DNA of 64,000 nucleotides from Duganella sp. CF517 (GCF_900110275.1 NZ_FODC01000005.1:124001-188000); one strand, 5' to 3'; shown: positions 1 through 10,730, numbered from the stretch's first letter. Notes: generated by a model from the sequence alone, not told the origin. Program-made: numbers and translations.

Positions 1-495
1 GTAGCCGTAGGCGGCCAGGTGGTTCCAGCGGGCGCCGCCGGAGGTTTTCGGGTTCGGGGTGATGACGGCCACGCCCGGCTTGACCAGGTCGTTCCAGTCC
101 TTGATGCCCTTCGGGTTGCCCTTGCGGACCAGGAACACGATGGTCGAGGTGTAGGGGGTGCTGTTGTGCGGCAGTTTCTTCTGCCAGTCCGGCGCCAGGA
201 TCTTGCGCTCGGCGATGGCGTCGATGTCGTAGGCCAGCGCCAGCGAGACCACGTCCGCCTCCAGGCCGTCGATGACGGCGCGGCCCTGCTTGCCCGAACC
301 GCCGTGCGATTGCTTGATCTTGACGGTGTCGCCGGTTTTGGCTTTCCAGTCCTTGGCGAAGGCGGCGTTGACGTCCTGGTACAGCTCCCGGGTCGGATCG
401 TACGACACGTTGAGCAAAGAGATTTCAGCAGCAATGACGGATGAAGCGGCCGTAGCGGCAAAAATGGCTGCGGCGATGATTTTTTTGGACAGCAT
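1..495 (-). CDS. sbp: Sulfate-binding periplasmic protein, 3' end beyond window
   Basis: This is the N-terminal 165 residues of a periplasmic sulfate-binding protein of the Sbp/CysP family; the gene runs off the left edge. It begins MLSKKIIAAA with a signal peptide ending near VIAAE. Family landmarks are LLNVSYDPTRELY, the SHGGSGKQ segment and the DVVSLALAYDID stretch, which form the anion-binding lobe. The start at 495 follows a GGGGAAACAA ribosome-binding site. It would deliver sulfate or thiosulfate to a CysTWA importer, which should lie to the left of the window. It is absent from simple ORF lists because it has no stop codon here. Family assignment is firm; sulfate versus thiosulfate preference is not resolved. 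Confidence 0.9.
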   Translation of the reverse strand, partial: MLSKKIIAAAIFAATAASSVIAAEISLLNVSYDPTRELYQDVNAAFAKDWKAKTGDTVKIKQSHGGSGKQGRAVIDGLEADVVSLALAYDIDAIAERKILAPDWQKKLPHNSTPYTSTIVFLVRKGNPKGIKDWNDLVKPGVAVITPNPKTSGGARWNHLAAYGY

Positions 496-592
496 TTGTT
501 TCCCCTAGTTGTGTTAGACCAAAGAGTAATGCCGCCCCTTATAAATGAGAACTAAGCTTTTATCAGTTCTATATACCAGAAACGCATAAAGA

Positions 593-976
593 CTAGTAAA
601 AGCGGTTGAACAGCACCACCGCCCACGTCGCGGCCGCCAACAGGCAAGCCAGCAGCACCGCCGCGCTGCCGAGATCCTTGGCATTCTTGGACAGCGGATG
701 GCGTTCCAGCGAAATGCGGTCGACCACCGCCTCGATCGCCGAGTTGATCAGTTCAACGATCAAGACCAGCACCAGCACCGCGATCAGCACCAGTTTCTCG
801 AACGCCGACACCTTGAGCACCAGCGCGACCAAGGTGCCGGCAACAAACAAGCCCAGCTCCTGGCGGAACGCGTGCTCGTGCTTCCAGGCGGCCTTCAATC
901 CGTCGACCGAGTAGAAAAAGGCGGAAAAAATCCGTTTCAGACCGCTTTTGCTTTTGAATTCGCTGACAGGTTCCAT
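593..976 (-). CDS. dgkA: Diacylglycerol kinase, DgkA type
   Basis: Small integral-membrane diacylglycerol kinase of 127 residues that phosphorylates diacylglycerol to phosphatidate in lipid recycling. The family signature ELINSAIEAVVDR is present, with three hydrophobic helices and the N-terminal amphipathic segment GLKAAW. E. coli DgkA is about 122 residues, so the ATG at 976 gives the expected length. An upstream in-frame ATG at 1006 (137 residues) has a GGGA element about 11 bases before it and cannot be excluded. The gene stands alone, divergent from the IclR gene and downstream of the sulfate-binding gene's promoter. Confidence 0.92.
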   Translation of the reverse strand: MEPVSEFKSKSGLKRIFSAFFYSVDGLKAAWKHEHAFRQELGLFVAGTLVALVLKVSAFEKLVLIAVLVLVLIVELINSAIEAVVDRISLERHPLSKNAKDLGSAAVLLACLLAAATWAVVLFNRFY

Positions 977-1077
977 GAACGACAAGCCGAGATAAAGATG
1001 ACGCATTATGCATCAATTCCCATTTTTTTCACATTATGGTATAACGTAGTTACCGCATACTGCACCGCACCAACCAC

Positions 1078-1860
1078 ATGATGAAAATCGAAACCGTTCC
1101 TGAGCAAAAGACCACTATCCAGGTGATCGAACGCATGGTGGCGTTATTAGACGCTCTCGCCAAGTATCCCGATCCCGTCAGCCTGAAGGAATTGTCCAAG
1201 GTCTCCGGGCTCCACCCTTCCACCGCCCACCGCATCCTCAACGACATGGTGCTGACGCGCTTTGTCGACCGCATCGAACCGGGCACCTACCGGCTCGGCA
1301 TGCGCCTGCTCGAACTGGGCAATGTGGTCAAGAGTCGGCTGTCCGTGCGCGAGGCGGCGCTGGATTTCATGCGTGCATTGCACAAAAAGACCCAGCAGAC
1401 CATCAACCTGTCGGTGCGCCAGGGCGACGAGATCGTCTACATCGACCGCGCCTTCTCGGAACGCTCGGGCATGCAGGTGGTGCGCGCGATCGGCGGACGC
1501 GGTCCGCTGCACCTGACCTCGACCGGCAAGCTGTTCCTGTCGGTGGACGAGCCGAAAGCCATCCGCGCCTACGCCACGCGCACCGGACTGGCCGGGCATA
1601 ACAAGAATTCGATCACGGATTTGTCCAAGCTCGAGCGCGAGCTCAGCCTGGTGAAGTCGCGCGGCTACGCGCGCGATAACGAGGAATTGGAACTGGGGGT
1701 GCGTTGCATGGCCGCCGGCATCCATGACGACAGCGGCAAGCTGATTGCCGGGCTGTCGATCTCGGCGCCGGCCGACCGTCTGCAGGAAGACTGGCTCGAA
1801 GATCTGGTGACAACCGCCAACCAGATCTCCGCGACCCTTGGTTACATGCCGGTCGAATAA
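1078..1860 (+). CDS. IclR-family transcriptional regulator
   Basis: A 260-residue IclR-type regulator. Residues about 14-70 form the winged helix-turn-helix (LKELSKVSGLHPSTAHRILN) and residues about 85-255 the effector-binding IclR domain (INLSVRQGDEIVYID, LTSTGKLFLS, ELGVRCMAAGI). No metabolic operon lies next to it, so its target and ligand cannot be deduced. Divergent from dgkA. Its 3' end overlaps the end of the convergent pbpG gene by 19 bases. No clear Shine-Dalgarno sequence precedes the ATG. Confidence 0.9.
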   Translation: MMKIETVPEQKTTIQVIERMVALLDALAKYPDPVSLKELSKVSGLHPSTAHRILNDMVLTRFVDRIEPGTYRLGMRLLELGNVVKSRLSVREAALDFMRALHKKTQQTINLSVRQGDEIVYIDRAFSERSGMQVVRAIGGRGPLHLTSTGKLFLSVDEPKAIRAYATRTGLAGHNKNSITDLSKLERELSLVKSRGYARDNEELELGVRCMAAGIHDDSGKLIAGLSISAPADRLQEDWLEDLVTTANQISATLGYMPVE

Positions 1861-2918
1861 ACCGGCGAGCTGCTGTTGGTGGTCAGCGCGGCGGGCTTGA
1901 GCGCCTGCAGCCAGGTGCGCATGCGGCCGGCATCGGCGGTACGCGATTGCTTGCCCTTGGAATCGAGGAACACCATGATCACCGAACGGCCTTCGATGAC
2001 GGCTTGCATCAGCAGGCAGCGGCCGGCTTCGTTGATGAAACCGGTCTTCTGCAGGCCGATCGCCCAGTCGGGGCTGGCCACCAGGTGATTGGTGGTGCCG
2101 AACTGCATCGGACGACCGTTGGCTTCGACGATGGCCTTGGAATCGGTGGAGAACTGGCGCAGCATCGGATGCTGATAAGCCGCCATCGCCAGCTTGGCCA
2201 AATCGCGCGCGCTGGCCACATTCATTTTCGACAAGCCGCTGGAATCGACATAATGCGTGTCGGTCATGCCCAGTTCGCGGGCCTTGGCGTTCATCGCCTC
2301 GACAAACGCCGGCTTGCCACCCGGATAGCTGCGGCCGAGTGCCGAAGCGGCGCGGTTTTCCGAACTCATCAGGGCGATGTGCAGCATGTTGGCCCGGGTC
2401 AGCTGGGCGCCGACGCGCAGGCGCGAGCTGCTGAATTTTTCGCGGTCGACATCGGCGTCGGTCACGGTCAGCACTTCGTCCATGTCCTGGTTGGCTTCCA
2501 CCACGACCAGGCCGGTCATCATCTTGGTGATCGAGGCGATCGGCAAGGCGACGTTGGAATTCTTCTCGAACAATACTTCCGAGTTGGCCTGGTCCAGCAC
2601 CAGCGCCACGTTGGACTTGAGGTCCAGCGGATCGTGCGTCGAACTCAACCCGGCCAGGTCGCCCATGGTCGGCATGGCCGGCGCGGCGGTGATGAGGCGC
2701 TGGTACACCACCTTGCGGCGGCCGTTGACCTTGGTCACACGTTTGACCATGCGGTCGCCGGTGTCCACCGCGGCGATCCGCATCGTCTGGCGGGCCTTGG
2801 CTTTTTTGACCACGGCTTTTTTCGGCGCGGCGGTGGAGGCGGTCGCAGCCTGGGCGGCAGTCATGCCGGCGGATGCAAACATCAGCGAAATGAGCGCACT
2901 TAACGCTAGTTTATACAT
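1842..2918 (-). CDS. pbpG: D-alanyl-D-alanine endopeptidase (PBP7 type)
   Basis: Low-molecular-weight penicillin-binding protein of the S11 family that cleaves peptidoglycan cross-links in the periplasm. All three active-site motifs are visible: SITK near residue 128, SEN, and KTG (LQKTGFINEAG). There is an N-terminal signal peptide (MYKLALSALI to AQAA) followed by a basic, lysine-rich linker. I use the ATG at 2918, which has GGGGA just upstream; a TTG four codons earlier overlaps that ribosome-binding site. The length of 358 residues is slightly above E. coli PbpG because of the linker. The protein ends within the end of the convergent IclR gene. Confidence 0.9.
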   Translation of the reverse strand: MYKLALSALISLMFASAGMTAAQAATASTAAPKKAVVKKAKARQTMRIAAVDTGDRMVKRVTKVNGRRKVVYQRLITAAPAMPTMGDLAGLSSTHDPLDLKSNVALVLDQANSEVLFEKNSNVALPIASITKMMTGLVVVEANQDMDEVLTVTDADVDREKFSSSRLRVGAQLTRANMLHIALMSSENRAASALGRSYPGGKPAFVEAMNAKARELGMTDTHYVDSSGLSKMNVASARDLAKLAMAAYQHPMLRQFSTDSKAIVEANGRPMQFGTTNHLVASPDWAIGLQKTGFINEAGRCLLMQAVIEGRSVIMVFLDSKGKQSRTADAGRMRTWLQALKPAALTTNSSSPVYSTGM

Positions 2919-3063
2919 TCGTATCCCCAAAAGAAGAAAAGCCGGATTTCACAATCGACTGTTGCAGTGTAGCAAAATGGTGAGGGAGCGCAAGCTAAAT
3001 TATCCTCGGCAGCATCTTTGGTTGCGGATCTGCAATACGCATTTGGCTACCCTTTTATGCAAG

Positions 3064-3765
3064 CTAGTCCTTTACGACAAATTTAACAAATTCTTCGACC
3101 GGCATGCGCTCGGTGATCAAAGAATTTTCGATTTTTGTCATGTCGGCGTAACCGAGCGACATGCCGCACACCACGGTCTCGTTGTCGGGGATGTTCAGGA
3201 CAGAAGCGATGACCCGATGATACTGCGTAAAAGCGGCTTGCGGACAAGTATCTAGTCCGCGCCCGCGCGCCGCCACCATCACGCTTTGCAAGAACATGCC
3301 GTAATCGAGCCAGGACCCCTGCTCCATGACGCGGTCGATCGTAAAGATCAACCCCACCGGCGCGCCGAAGAACTCGTAATTGCGGCCATGCTGGGCCGCC
3401 ATGCCGGCCTTGTTGTCGCGGGTCAGCCCCAGCAACGCATACAAATCCCAGCCGACCTTGCGGCGGCGGTCGATATACGGCGACACCCATTCGCTTGGGT
3501 AATACGCGTACTCCTCGGTGTGCAGCCTGGCTTGCTCCGGATCGTTATATATGGCCAGAATCGCCGAAGACAACTCCTGCTTGCGCTCGCCTTCCAGCAC
3601 ATACACTTTCCACGGCTGGGTATTGGTGCCGGACGGCGCCCTGCCCGCCACCCGCAGGATAGTCAAAATGTCGTCGCGCGCCACCGCTTGCGGCAGGTAG
3701 GCGCGGATCGAGCGGCGCGACGTGATCGCGGCATCGACCGCCTGCTGTTCCGGAGTAGAAATCAT
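3064..3765 (-). CDS. Nitroreductase-family FMN oxidoreductase
   Basis: A 233-residue nitroreductase-fold protein, expected to bind FMN and use NAD(P)H. The N-terminal SRRSIRAYLPQAV motif holds the FMN-phosphate-binding arginines, RAPSGTNTQPW follows, and the C-terminal CGMSLGYAD segment completes the flavin site. Substrate cannot be told: these enzymes reduce nitroaromatics, quinones or enones. It lies 9 bases upstream of the end of the EamA permease gene on the same strand, so the permease and nitroreductase may be cotranscribed. Confidence 0.87.
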   Translation of the reverse strand: MISTPEQQAVDAAITSRRSIRAYLPQAVARDDILTILRVAGRAPSGTNTQPWKVYVLEGERKQELSSAILAIYNDPEQARLHTEEYAYYPSEWVSPYIDRRRKVGWDLYALLGLTRDNKAGMAAQHGRNYEFFGAPVGLIFTIDRVMEQGSWLDYGMFLQSVMVAARGRGLDTCPQAAFTQYHRVIASVLNIPDNETVVCGMSLGYADMTKIENSLITERMPVEEFVKFVVKD

Positions 3766-3774
3766 GTGTCCTCG

Positions 3775-4710
3775 CTATTTGGATTTGCTCTTGCTGACCA
3801 CGAAAAACACCCCGGTGACCGCCAGCGCCATGCCGGCCACGCCGAGGAGATTGAACACTTCGCCGAACATCAGCCACGCCATGACGGCCGTGGTGGGCGG
3901 CGTCAGATACATCAGGCTGGTGACCTGGGTGGCGTCGCTGCGCCGTATCAGTGCGAACAACAGGAAAATGGCGCCGATCGACAGGCCTAAAACCGACCAC
4001 AACAGCGCACCGATGAACTGCGTGGTCCACTGCACCGCAGCAAACGCCGGCGTCCAGCCTTCGAACACTATCGCCAGCGGCAACACCACCACGGTGGAGG
4101 CGGCGAACTGGATCACCGTGCCGGTGCGCAGGTCGAATTGCGGGCAGTGGCGTTTCTGGTACATGGTGCCGACCGTGATCGACACCAGCGCCAGCACGCA
4201 CAGCGCGATCGCCTCGACCGACAGGCCGGTGAGCTTGATCTTGGCGGCCACCACCAGGGCGACGCCGCCGATACCGAACACCAGCCCCAGCCACTGACGC
4301 GGCAGCACCTTCTCGCCGATCAACGGCGCGGCGAAGGCGGTCAGGATGGGCTGCATGCCGACGATCAGCGCCGACAGGCCGGCCGGCATGCCCAGCTTGA
4401 TGGCGCACCAGACCCCGATCAGATAACCGGCCTGGACCAGCACCCCGGCCAGTGCAACCTGGCGGATCTTGCCGCGCGGCCAGGGCGCGCGCAGCAGCAG
4501 GACGATCGGCACCAGCAACACCAGCACGCCGAGAAAGCGCATCAACAGGAACGTCAGCGGCGGCGCATACGGCAATCCGAACTTGGCCACGATGAAGCCG
4601 CTGCTCCATAAGAGGACGAAAAACAACGGCATGGGCGACAGAAACGTCGCATGCGCGGCCGGCGTGGCGGCGGGTTTGGGAGCGGAAACGGCGGTCGGGG
4701 TATCGGACAT
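3775..4710 (-). CDS. EamA/DMT-family membrane transporter
   Basis: A 311-residue drug/metabolite-superfamily permease with about ten hydrophobic segments arranged as two EamA repeats. The cytoplasmic N-terminus (MSDTPTAVSAPKPAATPAA) is Ala/Pro-rich, and the end (VVSKSKSK) is basic. Motifs such as LWSSGFIVAKFGLPYAPP are typical of the first repeat and the conserved proline-glycine pairs of the second are present. Members export amino acids or metabolites; the substrate is unknown. It is the first gene of a likely two-gene unit with the nitroreductase. Confidence 0.87.
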   Translation of the reverse strand: MSDTPTAVSAPKPAATPAAHATFLSPMPLFFVLLWSSGFIVAKFGLPYAPPLTFLLMRFLGVLVLLVPIVLLLRAPWPRGKIRQVALAGVLVQAGYLIGVWCAIKLGMPAGLSALIVGMQPILTAFAAPLIGEKVLPRQWLGLVFGIGGVALVVAAKIKLTGLSVEAIALCVLALVSITVGTMYQKRHCPQFDLRTGTVIQFAASTVVVLPLAIVFEGWTPAFAAVQWTTQFIGALLWSVLGLSIGAIFLLFALIRRSDATQVTSLMYLTPPTTAVMAWLMFGEVFNLLGVAGMALAVTGVFFVVSKSKSK

Positions 4711-4840
4711 GAAAACTGACTAGCTGGCTGAAAGGAAACCGGCGGCCGCGAACGGCGCCGGTTCAGGTTTGGCCGAGTCTATCACGGCGGGCGTTTCCGA
4801 ACCGGCGCTGTCGCCACAGCCAGCAACCACGCCATTTCCC

Positions 4841-4969
4841 GCGCTGCAGCGCAATAAGTTTTAGCTGGGAAATGCTTCCTCAAAACGACGTTTCATGCCT
4901 TGATGCAACGCACAAAAAATCGCTTGACTTAATTTCCCAACGCCGTAAAATCGTCTTTGTTGCGTTGCA
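4841..4969 (+). promoter_or_regulatory. Three TGC-N3-GCA candidate PhaR sites
   Basis: TGCAGCGCA (4845-4853, inside the palindrome GCGCTGCAGCGC at 4841-4852), TGCAACGCA (4904-4912) and TGCGTTGCA (4961-4969) all fit TGC-N3-GCA. The last two bracket the -35/-10 pair of the phasin promoter. PhaR repressors in Paracoccus and Rhodobacter bind CTGC-N3-GCAG-like sequences; assignment here to PhaR is inference. Confidence 0.5.
4924..4951 (+). promoter_or_regulatory. Sigma70-type promoter of the phasin gene
   Basis: TTGACT (4924-4929), a 16-base spacer and TAAAAT (4946-4951). It lies about 105 bases before the phasin start and gives a long 5' leader. Confidence 0.6.
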
Positions 4970-5056
4970 CAATTTGATCGGTTCGAAACGTGCTTCTGTT
5001 TCTCGCCGACGTAGAACGGCAGTATCCAATTAATGACTATTTTTCTGGAGAGTTAA

Positions 5057-5617
5057 ATGTTTTCAATCCCTGAGCAATTTTCCAATGCGACCAAAGCCAA
5101 CTTTGAAGCGCAGTTCGCTATCTTCTCGGCCCTGACCAACAAGGCGTTTGAAGGCGTGGAGAAGTTTGTCGACCTGAACCTGACCGCCGCCAAGGCATCG
5201 CTGGAAGAGTCGTCGATCACCACCAAGCAGCTGCTGTCGGCAAAAGATCCGCAAGAATTCTTCTCGCTGGCATCCGCTCAGGCCCAGCCGGCCGCTGAAA
5301 AGACCCTGGCATACGGTCGTCATCTGGCGAACATCGCCCAGAGCACCAGCGCCGAGTTCAGCAAAGCCGCTGAAACCCAGATCGCCGAAACCAACCGCAA
5401 AGTCATCTCGCTGGTGGAAGAAGTAAGCAAGAACGCCCCGGCCGGCAGCGAGAACGCCGTCGCCCTGTTCAAATCGGCCATTGGCAACGCCAACGCCGGC
5501 TACGAACAGTTCAGCAAAACCGCCAAGCAAGCTGCCGAGTCGATCGAAAGCAACGTTGCCCAGGCAGTGAACCAGTTCTCCGCAGCCGCCGCCAAGGTCG
5601 CTCCGGTACGCAAGTAA
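5057..5617 (+). CDS. phaP: Phasin family protein (PhaP-like granule protein)
   Basis: A 186-residue phasin (Phasin_2 type) that coats polyhydroxyalkanoate granules and limits their coalescence. It opens with MFSIPEQFSNATKANFEAQF, the usual betaproteobacterial start, and is a string of amphipathic Ala/Lys/Glu helices (FVDLNLTAAKASLEES, FSLASAQAQPAAEKTLAYGR). The length matches the family. A GGAGAG ribosome-binding site precedes ATG. The strong promoter and terminator suit an abundant protein. The phaCAB/phaR genes are not in the window. Confidence 0.93.
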   Translation: MFSIPEQFSNATKANFEAQFAIFSALTNKAFEGVEKFVDLNLTAAKASLEESSITTKQLLSAKDPQEFFSLASAQAQPAAEKTLAYGRHLANIAQSTSAEFSKAAETQIAETNRKVISLVEEVSKNAPAGSENAVALFKSAIGNANAGYEQFSKTAKQAAESIESNVAQAVNQFSAAAAKVAPVRK

Positions 5618-5701
5618 TCAGCAGTAGTGCCGGCGCCAGCGCGCCGGCGCCCGTTCTGCGGTCTCCTCGGCATCCGTGGTTTCCTCCTGACGGATGTCCT
5701 T

Positions 5702-5733
5702 AAAAGCCTCGGCCCGCGCCGGGGCTTTTTTTT
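5702..5733 (+). terminator. Rho-independent terminator of the phasin gene
   Basis: Stem AAAAGCC-T-CGGC with GCCG-G-GGCTTTT around a four-base loop, followed by eight T residues. It also separates the convergent liv operon. Confidence 0.85.
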
Positions 5734-5795
5734 GCCTGCCTACCTCGAACGTACCTGGAACCTACCTGGAACGCGTGCCCACGCTAATGGACCCG

Positions 5796-6530
5796 TTATT
5801 CGCCCAGATAGGCGGCCTTGACGCGCGGATCGTCGAGCATGTCGGCGGCGTTGCCGGTCATCGTGATGTTGCCCGAATCCATGACATAGCCGCGGTGCGC
5901 CGCCTGCAGCGCCAGCTTGGCGTTCTGCTCCACCAGCAGGATGGTGATGCCCTCTTTCGAGACATTGCGGATCACTTCGAAAATCTTCTCGACCATGATC
6001 GGCGACAGCCCCATCGACGGCTCGTCCAGCAGCAGCAAATTCGGATGCGACATCAGCGCGCGCGCCATCGCCAGCATCTGCTGCTCGCCGCCGGACAAGG
6101 TGCCGGCCATCTGCGCCGCCCGCTCTTTCAGGCGCGGGAACACGTCGAACCACCTGGCGATGTCGGCCTCGATGCCGGCCTTGTCGTTGCGGGTGAACGC
6201 GCCCATCATCAGGTTTTCCTGGATCGACATGCGGGTGAACACGCCGCGCCCCTCCGGCACCATCGCCAGCTTTTTCTGCACCAGATGGAACGACTTGCTG
6301 CCCTTGAGCGACTCGCCCTCGTAGGTGATCGTGCCCTCGACCTTGCAGGCCGGCAGGGTGCCGGTGATGGCTTTCAGGGTCGTGGTCTTGCCGGCGCCGT
6401 TGGCGCCGATCAGCGCGACCAGCTCGCCCTTGTTCACTTCCAGGTCGATCCCCTTGACCGCCTTGATGCCGCCGTACGCGACTTTCAGTCCCGATACTTT
6501 TAGAACGTTTGCGCTTCCGATACCGCTCAT
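5796..6530 (-). CDS. livF: Branched-chain amino acid ABC transporter ATPase LivF
   Basis: A 244-residue ATPase of the HAAT importer family. Walker A is GANGAGKTT, the signature is LSGGEQQML, and Walker B is LLLLDEPSMGLSP. The GRGVFTRMSIQENL segment is typical of LivF. The start is the ATG at 6530, which shares a base with the livG stop (TAATG), implying translational coupling. A longer in-frame extension upstream reads into livG and is not real. It is the last gene of livH-livM-livG-livF. Confidence 0.95.
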   Translation of the reverse strand: MSGIGSANVLKVSGLKVAYGGIKAVKGIDLEVNKGELVALIGANGAGKTTTLKAITGTLPACKVEGTITYEGESLKGSKSFHLVQKKLAMVPEGRGVFTRMSIQENLMMGAFTRNDKAGIEADIARWFDVFPRLKERAAQMAGTLSGGEQQMLAMARALMSHPNLLLLDEPSMGLSPIMVEKIFEVIRNVSKEGITILLVEQNAKLALQAAHRGYVMDSGNITMTGNAADMLDDPRVKAAYLGE

Positions 6531-7300
6531 TAGTGCGATCCTCCCAGATAGGCTTCGATGACCGCCTTGTTGCTTTGTATTTCCGCCGGCAGACCCTCGG
6601 CGATCGGTTTGCCGTATTCCAGCACCATCAGCCGGTCGCACAGGCCCATCATCATTTTGACGTCGTGCTCGATCAGCAGCACGGTCTTGCCCTCGTTCTT
6701 GATCTTGACCAGCAGCTCGCGCAGCGCTAGTTTCTCGGTCGCGTTCATGCCGGCGGCCGGCTCGTCCAGCGCCAGCAGCTGCGGATCGGTGGCCAGCGCG
6801 CGGGCGATCTCCAGGCGGCGCTGGTCGCCGTACGACAGGAAGCGCGACGTGCGGTTGGCGAACTGGCCGATGCCGACGAAGTCGAGCAATTCCTGCGCGC
6901 GCTTGCGGATGGACGCCTCCTCCTCGCGCGCCGCCTTGTGGCGGAACACGGCGCCGAACACGCCCTGGTGCGAGCGCACGTGGCGCCCGACCATGACGTT
7001 CTCCAGCGCGGTCATCTCGCCGAACAGGCGGATGTTCTGGAACGTGCGGGCGATGCCGGCCTTGGCCACCTCATGCGGCGCGGACGGCGAATACGGCTTG
7101 CCGGCCAGCTCGAAGGTGCCGGTGTCCGGCTGGTACAGCCCGGTGATGACGTTGAAGAACGTGGTCTTGCCGGCGCCGTTGGGACCGATCAGGCCGTAGA
7201 TCTGGCCCTTCAGGATCTTGATGCCGACATCGGTCAGCGCCTGCAGGCCGCCGAAGCGCTTGTTGACGCCGGCGATGTTGAGAATGACTTGTTCGCTCAT
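6530..7300 (-). CDS. livG: Branched-chain amino acid ABC transporter ATPase LivG
   Basis: A 256-residue ATPase pairing with LivF. Walker A is GPNGAGKTTFFN, the signature is LSYGDQRRLEIAR, Walker B is LLALDEPAAGMN, and the switch region is LLIEHDVKMM. The start at 7300 follows GAGGAAATACACA; a TTG five codons earlier is within that ribosome-binding site. The C-terminal extension with AYLGGSH is characteristic of LivG. Confidence 0.95.
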   Translation of the reverse strand: MSEQVILNIAGVNKRFGGLQALTDVGIKILKGQIYGLIGPNGAGKTTFFNVITGLYQPDTGTFELAGKPYSPSAPHEVAKAGIARTFQNIRLFGEMTALENVMVGRHVRSHQGVFGAVFRHKAAREEEASIRKRAQELLDFVGIGQFANRTSRFLSYGDQRRLEIARALATDPQLLALDEPAAGMNATEKLALRELLVKIKNEGKTVLLIEHDVKMMMGLCDRLMVLEYGKPIAEGLPAEIQSNKAVIEAYLGGSH

Positions 7301-7311
7301 TGTGTATTTCC

Positions 7312-8529
<1,218 letters not shown>

Positions 8530-8538
8530 GATGTCCCC

Positions 8539-9468
<930 letters not shown>

Positions 9469-9515
9469 TAAGAGCCTTTAAATTGGTGTTGCACAGACGG
9501 TCCAAGTAACAAAAA

Positions 9516-9548
9516 CGGCACCCGGGGTTAGGTGTCCCCGTAGTGCCG
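9516..9548 (-). promoter_or_regulatory. Stem-loop in the livH leader
   Basis: CGGCAC pairs with GTGCCG, with an inner GGGG/CCCC pair, 48-80 bases upstream of livH. No T-run follows, so it is not an obvious terminator. It could be a leader structure or mRNA-stabilising element. Confidence 0.35.
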
Positions 9549-9760
9549 CGGTTGACTACACAATAATCATGCAAGTTTCATGCCTGAGCGACATCAAACC
9601 TAGCGAACTGGCTGGGTGCCGGCCTGCCCGCTTCAGGGCCGAACCGACAAGTTTTTGCGAGCGAGGCAATGATAGCGAGATTCCCGAAAAACTAACTGCG
9701 GAATAACGTCAAAAGTGCTGAATTAAGTTTTGCGCGCGGCGCGCGCGGTTCGGCGCCTGC

Positions 9761-10723
9761 TCAGGCCACGCCGTCGATCGCCGGCGCTTTTGGGCCGTCC
9801 AGACCCTTCGGCAGCGGGAAGGTCACCGCCTCCTGCACACCGTCGAGCGGGCGCACGCTGCGCACGCCGCACTCTTTCAGACGGTCGATGACCGCCTGCA
9901 CCAGCACCTCGGGCGCCGACGCGCCGGCGGTCACGCCCACCCGCAGCTTGCCTTCCAGCCAGGCCGGGTTGATCTGCGTCGCGTTGTCGACCATGTAGGC
10001 GGGCGTACCCATCTTCTCGGCCACCTCGCGCAGGCGGTTCGAGTTGGAGCTGTTCGGGCTGCCGACCACGATCACCAGTTCCACCTGCGGCGCCATGAAC
10101 TTCACCGCTTCCTGGCGGTTGGTGGTGGCGTAGCAGATGTCGCCTTTTTTCGGCTCGATAATGGCCGGGAATTTGCGCTTGAGCGCCTCGATGATCTCGG
10201 CGGTGTCGTCAACCGACAACGTTGTCTGGGAGACATAGGCCAGATGCTCGGGCTTGCTCACCTCCAGGCGCTCGACGTCGGCCACGGTTTCCACCAGATA
10301 CATGCCCGCTTCGGTCTGGCCCATCGTGCCCTCGACCTCGGGATGGCCGTCGTGGCCGATCATGATGATTTCGCAGCCCTGCTTGCGCATCTTGGCCACT
10401 TCCACGTGCACCTTGGTCACCAGCGGACAGGTGGCGTCGAAGATGCTCAGGCCGCGCGATTCCGCCTCGGCGCGCACCGCCTTGGACACGCCGTGGGCCG
10501 AAAACACCAGGGTGTTGCCGGCCGGGACGTCGTCGAGGTCTTCGATGAAGATCGCGCCCTTGTTGCGCAAGTCTTCCACCACATAGGCGTTGTGGACGAT
10601 TTCGTGGCGCACATAGATCGGCGCGCCGAACTGCAGCAGCGCGCGCTCGACGATCTCGATCGCGCGGTCGACGCCGGCGCAAAAGCCGCGCGGCTGGGCC
10701 AACAGGAGTTCTTTATCGCTCAT
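9761..10723 (-). CDS. ispH: 4-hydroxy-3-methylbut-2-enyl diphosphate reductase
   Basis: IspH (LytB), 320 residues, performs the last step of the MEP isoprenoid pathway, giving IPP and DMAPP from HMBPP. Three conserved Fe-S cysteines are visible in RGFCAGV (Cys15), DATCPLVTK and DICYATTNRQ, and the HGVSKAVR and GHDGHPEVEGT segments bind substrate. ATG at 10723 follows GAGG with a five-base spacer; a GTG one codon earlier is less well placed. It lies 7 bases after fkpB, an arrangement also seen in E. coli (fkpB-ispH). Confidence 0.97.
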   Translation of the reverse strand: MSDKELLLAQPRGFCAGVDRAIEIVERALLQFGAPIYVRHEIVHNAYVVEDLRNKGAIFIEDLDDVPAGNTLVFSAHGVSKAVRAEAESRGLSIFDATCPLVTKVHVEVAKMRKQGCEIIMIGHDGHPEVEGTMGQTEAGMYLVETVADVERLEVSKPEHLAYVSQTTLSVDDTAEIIEALKRKFPAIIEPKKGDICYATTNRQEAVKFMAPQVELVIVVGSPNSSNSNRLREVAEKMGTPAYMVDNATQINPAWLEGKLRVGVTAGASAPEVLVQAVIDRLKECGVRSVRPLDGVQEAVTFPLPKGLDGPKAPAIDGVA

Positions 10724-10730
10724 CACTGCC

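Larger units (their letters stand above)
4711..5056. other. Gene-free 346-base region upstream of the phasin gene
   Basis: No open frame here looks coding. The first 150 bases are ordinary leader sequence of the divergent EamA gene. From about 4841 the region holds the phasin control region: a perfect GCGCTGCAGCGC palindrome, three TGC-N3-GCA sites and a good sigma70 promoter, listed separately. Confidence 0.7.

Noticed and set aside
9732..9747. GCGCGCGGCGCGCGCG stretch after ispH
   Set aside because: Could form a stem, but no T-run follows, and such sequence is common in this composition; not called as a terminator.
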